From Nemophila menziesii (lineage: Eukaryota; Streptophyta; Magnoliopsida; Boraginales; Hydrophyllaceae), in NCBI GenBank assembly GCA_029959085.1, contig JARWIR010000027.1:2480001-2544000 (forward strand): DNA of 64,000 nt. Direction: 5' to 3'. Shown here one piece after another: positions 58,062 through 64,000 of the stretch. The notes under the pieces are model-generated. The model ran no database searches and had not been told where the DNA came from. It was given only the letters and a program-made list of their open reading frames with translations. The stretch's first letter is position 1; the number at the start of each line of letters is the position of its first letter. Made by a program: the position numbers and the translations under genes.

Positions 58062-58871
58062 TGTTGGAATTAATAAATAATAGACAATTTTTTTATTAAT
58101 TCATTCATGATCTTAGGAGAAGTGGAAATGATTTTGTGTGTACAATTAGTCACACATTATAATTGGAAAATAAAAACCATTGGAATTATTTAGTTTCAAA
58201 GAATTCTTTATTCTTGATGAAGGATTAATGGTTTTTTATATATTAGTTGTTATGGAAGTTACAAAAACTTGATAAAGAAAAAAAAACGGCTAGCATTAAT
58301 GAGTATTGAAGAGGCATTTATGTGACGGTTTTTTTTCTTTGTCTCATCATTTTCTCTATAAATAGTGACTTTGTCACTTGCATTTTTTAGAGAAGAGAAA
58401 AAATGTAATTCTAGAGAGAATGGAAAAATTATTCTAGAGAGAATAGGAAAATAATTTTAGGGAGAAAGAATATTATTGTAGAGAGAAAGAAAAATTATTC
58501 TAAAGAGAATAGAATATTATTCTCGAAATTCAGAAAAATGAAACACTCCATTCTCAATGATTAGTCAAATAATTTTGACATAGAGATAAGAGTAGAAGAG
58601 GGATACGATTGTTGGCGATACTGGTACTCTCGGAATATCTTTTTCAACGATGCACGTTTTGTGTATTCGTATCTAGAATATTTTTTTTGAATATTTCCAT
58701 GTAAGTTCTTTTCCCATTTCTTGTAATAGTTGTTGTATTACGGTTTATGGGATACCTTTATATTCCATTTTTCCATTGTATTGTAATAGTTGTAGTATTA
58801 CATTTTTTCTAAATATTTTTATATGAAAACAATTCTTACTGTATTGGTGATATTGTTAATTTTTACCAACA
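58062..58871 (+). repeat. Element H 5' LTR
   Basis: 810 bp. It contains a purine-rich block of repeated AGAGAGAAT / ATTATTCTAGAGAG units (about 58390-58530) and CTATAAATAG near 58357 as a likely TATA box. Confidence 0.9.
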
Positions 58872-59405
58872 ATTTGAAAAAGATAATGGAATTTACCTTA
58901 GTTAGTCTCACTTTGTTGGAAAGGTTTGACTCCGTTGATATAATGTTTGGTAAAAATTTCCTTATAATACTAGTATTCATGAATAAGAGAATTGTGGGGG
59001 TTGTACCCCTTAATGAATATGAAATAATTATAAGGAATATGATGTTCTCTATGAACTATACTCAACTTGGTATTGTCCATATTGTAAAGAAACTCAAGTG
59101 GTGACAATTGGGTTATTATTTGTCATTTAATAAAGTACGAGAGAGGTACTATTGATCTAAATTTACATTTTAAAATAACTTATGTAGTTATTGAAAGAGT
59201 TTTGCTACGCAAACTTGGTCACATATAAATGATGAAATAAATAGTTGATTTATTTACTAAAAAACTTAACCGAGAGAGTGATCCTAGAAACATTGAGTGA
59301 TAGGACTAGAACCCATTAATGGGGAACCTATGACTAATAATTCTATATGATGCACTAAATTCCTATCTATATAGTGTAAATTGTGCATACATGAGAAATT
59401 AAAAA

Positions 59406-59775
59406 CTTAATGAATTCATAGCCCTGCGTGGTGGTCCTATTAAGATGGACTTGATGAATTCACTGTTGAGGTTGTTGTATAATGCTCAAACTTAATGAAT
59501 TCATAGCCATGTGTGGTGGTCCTATTGAGATGGACTTGATGAATTCACCGTTGAGGTTGTTGCATATTTCTCATACTTAATGAATTCATAGCCATGTGTG
59601 GTGGTCCTATTGAGACGGACTTGATGAATTCACTGTTGAGGTTGTTGTATATCGATCACAATATGACCTCAAGGAGACGTCCTTGATTTTACCAAGGGAT
59701 GAGCTTTTAGACTCACCACAAATTCATAGCCCGTAAGGGTGGTCCTAAAGAGAAAGGACTTGATGAATTCGCGAG
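59406..59775 (+). repeat. 85-bp tandem repeats inside element H
   Basis: Three direct copies with exact 85-bp spacing (starts at 59406, 59491, 59576), each holding GAATTCATAGCC and GGACTTGATGAATTC. A shorter diverged fourth copy is at about 59720-59775. They fill much of the non-coding interior. Confidence 0.9.
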
Positions 59776-60115
59776 ACACATGACGAGGTCGAGTTTTATT
59801 ACTCTCAATGATCTTAAAATTCGAGAGAGGTCAGCTAATGTGGCTAGACAGTCTTAGAGATCACCTATGTGTAAAGAAAGGGTGATATTTGAGGAATTTG
59901 TAACTATCAACTGGGTAGAGTATGTGCTGTGAGAGTCTTGATCGAAAACCGTCAAGTTCAAGAGTACGTTCACTTGACAGGAATTTGGTGGTTGCCTCAC
60001 TTCACTATGTGTCAATTCAAATCAAAAGATATTGGCACTTAAGTACAATTCACCCAAATGTTGGTATTTATGAAAACCTGTTCACCTTATCTCCCAAAGA
60101 CCCTGAGTGGGGGAT

Positions 60116-60926
60116 TGTTGGAATTAATAAATAATAGACAATTTTTTTATTAATTCATTCATGATCTTAGGAGAAGTGGAAATGATTTTGTGTGTACAAT
60201 TAGTCACACATTATAATTGGAAAATAAAAACCATTGGAATTATTTAGTTTCAAAGAATTCTTTATTCTTGATGAAGGATTAATGGTTTTTTATATATTAG
60301 TTGTTATGGAAGTTACAAAAACTTGATAAAGAAAAAAAAAACGGCTAGCATTAATGAGTATTGAAGAGGCATTTATGTGACGGTTTTTTTTCTTTGTCTC
60401 ATCATTTTCTCTATAAATAGTGACTTTGTCACTTGCATTTTTTAGAGAAGAGAAAAAATGTAATTCTAGAGAGAATGGAAAAATTATTCTAGAGAGAATA
60501 GGAAAATAATTTTAGGGAGAAAGAATATTATTCTAGAGAGAAAGAAAAATTATTCTAAAGAGAATATAATATTATTCTCGAAATTCAGAAAAATGAAACA
60601 CTCCATTCTCAATGATTAGTCAAATAATTTTGACATAGAGATAAGAGTAGAAGAGGGATACGATTGTTGGAGATACCGGTACTCTCGGAATATCTTTTTC
60701 AACGATGCACGTTTTGTGTATTCGTATCTAGAATATTTTTTTTGAATATTTCCATGTAAGTTCTTTTCCCATTTCTTGTAATAGTTGTTGTATTACGGTT
60801 TATGGGATACCTTTATATTCCATTTTTCCATTGTATTGTAATAGTTGTGGTATTACATTTTTTCTAAATATTTTTATATGAAAACAATTTTTACTGTATC
60901 GGTGATATTGTTAATTTTTACCAACA
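60116..60926 (+). repeat. Element H 3' LTR
   Basis: 811 bp, near-identical to the 5' LTR (about eight substitutions plus a length change in an A run). Confidence 0.92.
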
Positions 60927-60931
60927 TGCAC

Positions 60932-61250
60932 AATCCCTGATTGAAGTGTAGGCTATTGAAGTTGTTTTTTTATTTTGTGGATTAGCGAAGTATTATCTAA
61001 GAGCATCTATCACCGCTGAGAATGATTGTATTGGCATTATACAAGCAGTCAATGGACAAAGTTCAAAAGTCGAGAAAAGATTATGTAATAGTTTAGGGGA
61101 GATTAATTATTTGAAAAATATATGTAATATTTCTTTTTCGTTTGTCATGAGAAAGAACAACAATGTTGATGAAGGATGTCACAATAAAAATTATACGATA
61201 TTTTATTTAGTCCGTGGTGACTTTTTCTCCTCCAAGAAATGTGATGGTTG
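60932..61250 (+). pseudogene. RNase H-like coding relic, C-terminal part
   Basis: Continues 57925-58061: ...ASITAENDCIGIIQAVNG (second catalytic region), then FSFVMRKNNNVDEG, the degenerate counterpart of the usual FVxRxxNxxAD motif. A TAG interrupts it near 60949. It ends about 200 bp upstream of SRP68. Confidence 0.55.
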
Positions 61251-61466
61251 AGTTTTTGAGCTTTTTTTAATATTATGTATTCGATTAAAAAAAAAATTAA
61301 ACTTATGGTAATATCTTATAAATTACAATGACCCAAAAACAATAAATATACATATAACTATCCATGTTTTTGGAATCCGACCCGTGAATTCGGAGACGGC
61401 CGAAACAATTCGTCACAGTTAAACCTTCCAAAAGTCCGACCAGACATGATTCAACAAGCTTCGAGA
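61251..61466 (+). other. SRP68 upstream region
   Basis: About 215 bp between the RNase H-like relic and the SRP68 start. It is AT-rich at first, then becomes more GC-rich from about 61375 (CCGACCCGTGAATTCGGAG...), plausibly the 5' leader. No clear TATA box is identified. Confidence 0.35.
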
Positions 61467-62473
61467 ATGGCCAGTAAGAACGACGTATCAGCTATGGAAA
61501 TCGACGATCAAAATGCGAACTCAGCAGATCAAATCAACAATCCTAAGTTCTCCATAAATGGTTCATTCTTAAAACACATTTTCCGATGATTCTTTGGGCT
61601 CAGTTAATTATTGTATTTTAATTCTTTTTGTGATAAAAAAAATCAGTGTTGCAGCTGTTAAAATCAGCTCAAATGCAGCATGGATTACGCTTTGGCGATT
61701 ACACACGTTACCAGTTTTTATCCATAAGATTTGTTTGGGAATTTGTGAAATGCGTTGAAACTATAATGAAATATCTATCTTTTAAAGTAATTGAAATTGT
61801 GATTTTTTGATTAATTAGCATATGTGATTCATTAAAAGGATTGTTATTGGAGTTATAAATAGGGTGTCAAATTGATAATCTTGTTTTGTGCTAAAAATGT
61901 AATTGTAAATTTACAGGATATATTGCACTGCGAGATTAAGGAGGTTGTATAAGTCACTAAAGTTCACTCATGGCCGTGGAAAATATACAAAAAGAGCAAT
62001 CACACCCTCCACAGTTACTGAACTGAGGTGTGTTACTTGTGTGGAAAATAGGCCAATGTTTTGATGCAATATCTTAACTGAGCTTATGTTTAAATGTTTA
62101 TAGGTTTCTTCATTTGGTTTTATATACAGCTGAAAGAGCATGGAGTCATGCAATGGAAAAGAAAACACTACTAGATGGTCCAAATGCTCGTCAACGCACT
62201 TACCTTGTTGGTAGATTGAGAAAGGCAGTAAGGTGGGCCACTCTTTTTCAAAAATTGTGTGCCTTTAAAGGAGATTCTTGTACATCATTAGAGTCAGAGG
62301 TATCTTTTTTTTCTTATATCAATCTATTTGATTATTACTATCCCGTTTAGAGGTCCCGAGAGCTTCTTCTGTATGTCCAATATGCAGGCTTATGTAGGTT
62401 ATATGAAAGGAAATTTGTTGTTTGAACAAGATAAGAACTGGGATGTTGCTTTGAAGTGTTTCAAGAGTGCAAA
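61467..62473 (+). CDS. SRP68: SRP68, signal recognition particle 68 kDa subunit, exons 1-5 (partial)
   Basis: SRP68 forms a heterodimer with SRP72 and binds SRP RNA in the particle that targets ribosomes to the ER. Exons: 61467-61560, 61647-61713, 61917-62027, 62104-62299 and 62388-62473, all with GT/AG introns and a reading frame kept for 184 codons plus 2 bases. Recognition rests on the blocks AMEIDD, LLKSAQMQHGLRFGDYTRY, YCTARLRRLYKSLKFTHGR, YTAERAWSHAMEKK and GPNARQRTYLVGRLRKAVRWA, the N-terminal RNA-binding domain of SRP68. An in-frame ATG at 61446 is an alternative start. The TAA after exon 5 follows a GTAAAT donor, so I read it as intronic. Later exons are not in the window; the gene either has an intron over 1.5 kb or is truncated. 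Confidence 0.88.
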
Positions 62474-62481
62474 GTAAATAA

Positions 62482-62483
<2 letters not shown>

Positions 62484-62516
<33 letters not shown>
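62484..62516. repeat. (TA)n microsatellite in SRP68 intron 5
   Basis: An uninterrupted TA run of about 30 bp, immediately after the exon 5 donor region. Confidence 0.9.
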
Positions 62517-62518
<2 letters not shown>

Positions 62519-63729
62519 GGAATGTCCCGTACTTGAAGGTACTTGGACAAAAATGAATTTAAAAATTTATAGTAAATTGTGTAAAATTCATAATTGAATA
62601 ATATATAAAAGAACTGCAAATCATTTTATTAGTTATATATAAAAGTTACAAATCATTCAGAAATTTATTCATCATTTCACAAATCATGGAATTATAAATT
62701 GGCGGAGGGGGTTATTTCAATTCTGAAGCGATTATAATGCAAATGTCACACCAACTCCTGCTAGTCGAATAATCAGTCATTGAGACTATACTCCGCCTGC
62801 AAGAAAGAACAGTTTAGCCAGTAACATTTTTGACAATTAGTCCCTTGTAACGTAACATTACATTTTTTAAAATTAGCCCCTTGTAAACATAACTTTAATC
62901 CCTTATCTTTTGATTAAGGAAACGCTAGTCTTTATGTTTTTCCATTACATTATAGGTGTTAAATCCATGCTAATTTGTTTAAATTTACAAAAATAAAGTA
63001 CCGAATAAGTTATTTGCCAAATGGTACAGATCAAATATAGAATTGAAAAATAGACTTGCAGTTAAAAGCAAGTTTCATGCATATAAAGAACTAATTTGTC
63101 AAAATATACAAAGATGAAGAACCAAATGTGTTATTTACTAAAAAAAACCTTCATCTGTAATGAAGAGATTAAACGAAACAACCACATAAAGGCAAGTTTC
63201 AAATAGATAAATGATCAATCTAAAGATTATACTCCGTACATATTAGGCTATCTTTTTCTTTGTCTCATAACCTCACAATTAAAAATCAAAGTCATTTACA
63301 CACCTTGTTTTGTATTGATAAACGAAATTCTGTTTCATTTTAAATGTAGGTATAAAGTGTAAAATCCTTGGTGGTTTATTAAGGAAAAAAAGTTAAAAAA
63401 AAAAAATCCACAAACTTCTCATAGGATAAATGAATTATTTTAATTAAAATAAAATAGGAGATAAGGCAAATTAAAGCAAAAGCAGGTTGTTGTTTAAAAA
63501 GTTGCATTCAATCAACCTTTCTGAAGATCAACAGATTGTTCTTTTTGTTTGTTTTGGAAAAGTTAAACTGCATCTAATACATCATTATGCAGTTTTCTAG
63601 ATTGTTTCTCAGATCTTTCCTCTTCAGTATTGTTATGAGAGACTCTTGCTGGATAATGTTTAAGCTCTTGATAATTAATGGACTTGAATAACACAATTCT
63701 TCGCTTTCTGATGAGTTTTGTCTTTCCAT
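62517..63729. other. Region downstream of SRP68 exon 5
   Basis: AT-rich. I find none of the expected following SRP68 sequence. No TE ends are recognised. The minus-strand reading at 63540-63740 is open in one frame (RTCKSCLNGKTKL... to TAA), which may extend the feature at 63730. Confidence 0.4.
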
Positions 63730-63951
63730 TTAAGCAGCTTTTGCAGGTACGGTCGATTGGGTCTGGTTATTAACTGCGAAGTGTCTATGACTTATGGGAA
63801 CAGGTGCATTATTCATTATACGTTTAAACACATCAGAATAATCAATTGTGCTTTCAGCTTCTAAACAAATCTTAGCCATTGTTCTTACTGCAAGCTCTAA
63901 ATATACTCCAGCTGTTGTTTTGCCACTAAGCATTAGCAACATCTGTAGCAT
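63730..63951 (-). CDS. Possible exon of an unrecognised gene, minus strand
   Basis: Open for 73 residues with non-repetitive, protein-like composition (LLMLSGKTTAGVYLELAVRTMAKICLEAES...). It is preceded on the minus strand by CTACAG, a plausible splice acceptor, so the ATG may not be the true start. The window ends 49 bp further. I do not recognise the family. It could be the 3' end of a gene convergent with SRP68, or chance. Confidence 0.3.
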   Translation of the reverse strand: MLQMLLMLSGKTTAGVYLELAVRTMAKICLEAESTIDYSDVFKRIMNNAPVPISHRHFAVNNQTQSTVPAKAA

Positions 63952-64000
63952 CTACTCAAACATCTGCATGTGACACGTCCTAAAATTAATTATACTTTTC

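Larger units (their letters stand above)
58062..60926 (+). mobile_element. Element H: non-autonomous LTR retrotransposon (2.9 kb)
   Basis: Two LTRs of about 810 bp (58062-58871 and 60116-60926) starting TGTTGG and ending CCAACA, with TSD TGCAC at 58057-58061 and 60927-60931. The 3' LTR is preceded by a PPT (GAGTGGGGGAT), which fixes the orientation. The 1244-bp interior has no gag or pol; no standard primer site is visible after the 5' LTR. By eye the LTRs differ at roughly 1% of positions. The TGTTGG end and PPT resemble Ty1/copia-type elements, but without coding sequence the superfamily is open. Confidence 0.9.

Noticed and set aside
58823..59104. 93-codon ORF in element H
   Set aside because: Spans the 5' LTR/interior boundary, AT-driven composition, no recognisable domain.
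62471..62477. AAG TAA read as the true stop of a short SRP68
   Set aside because: It sits on a GTAAAT splice donor and the encoded part is only the N-terminal third of SRP68.

Overview
This window is plant nuclear DNA, most likely from a eudicot. It is AT-rich and almost entirely nested Ty3/gypsy LTR retrotransposons of the Athila type. The evidence for that clade is a gag-pol in one long frame with gag, aspartic protease, RT, RNase H and integrase; an extra ORF between pol and the 3' LTR; LTRs of about 1.5-1.8 kb; and a primer site starting TGGCGCCGCTGCCGGGGA. The only host gene I recognise is SRP68 (signal recognition particle 68 kDa subunit). Its first five exons lie at 61467-62473 on the + strand, and the rest is not in the window.

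Layout, with my labels. Element A (1-8430, minus) is inserted in element B (8431-15899, plus); the far ends of both lie left of the window. B abuts fragment C (15900-16138 and 54551-54845), which is one LTR split by element D (16139-54545, plus, TSD TACTC). Element E (16482-32840, minus, TSD TACGG) sits in D's 5' LTR. E in turn carries a CACTA transposon T (18508-22087, TSD TGA). Element F (34746-47297, plus, TSD CTCCA) sits in D's gag. To the right are an unassigned stretch, a solo LTR G (56125-57885, TSD GAGGG), a decayed RNase H-like coding fragment split by a 2.9-kb non-autonomous LTR element H (58062-60926, TSD TGCAC), and then SRP68. Matching target-site duplications support every complete insertion and give a relative order: C before D; D before E and F; E before T.

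E is very young. Its two 1561-bp LTRs differ at about three positions by eye. It keeps an 1828-codon gag-pol frame and an intact 443-codon third ORF. F is older and its gag-pol frame carries six nonsense codons. A, B and D are decayed. D has lost RT, RNase H and most of integrase, and its protease catalytic Asp is Asn.

The most interesting signal is not in the proteins. All five internal regions share a non-coding architecture downstream of pol: (1) a small post-pol hairpin; (2) an array of GC-rich palindromes whose core differs between elements (GGTATACC, CCGGCATGCCGG, CCGGCTAGCCGG, or ACCGGGTACCCGGT); (3) about 100 bp further on, a TATA box; (4) 272-276 bp after that, the start codon of the third ORF (a protein beginning MTNR); (5) a hairpin just after that ORF; and (6), in the four elements whose 3' end is in the window, a hairpin with compensatory changes directly before the polypurine tract. 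PPT-like motifs recur about five times per element. I read items 2-4 as a candidate internal promoter, separate from the LTR promoter, driving the third ORF.
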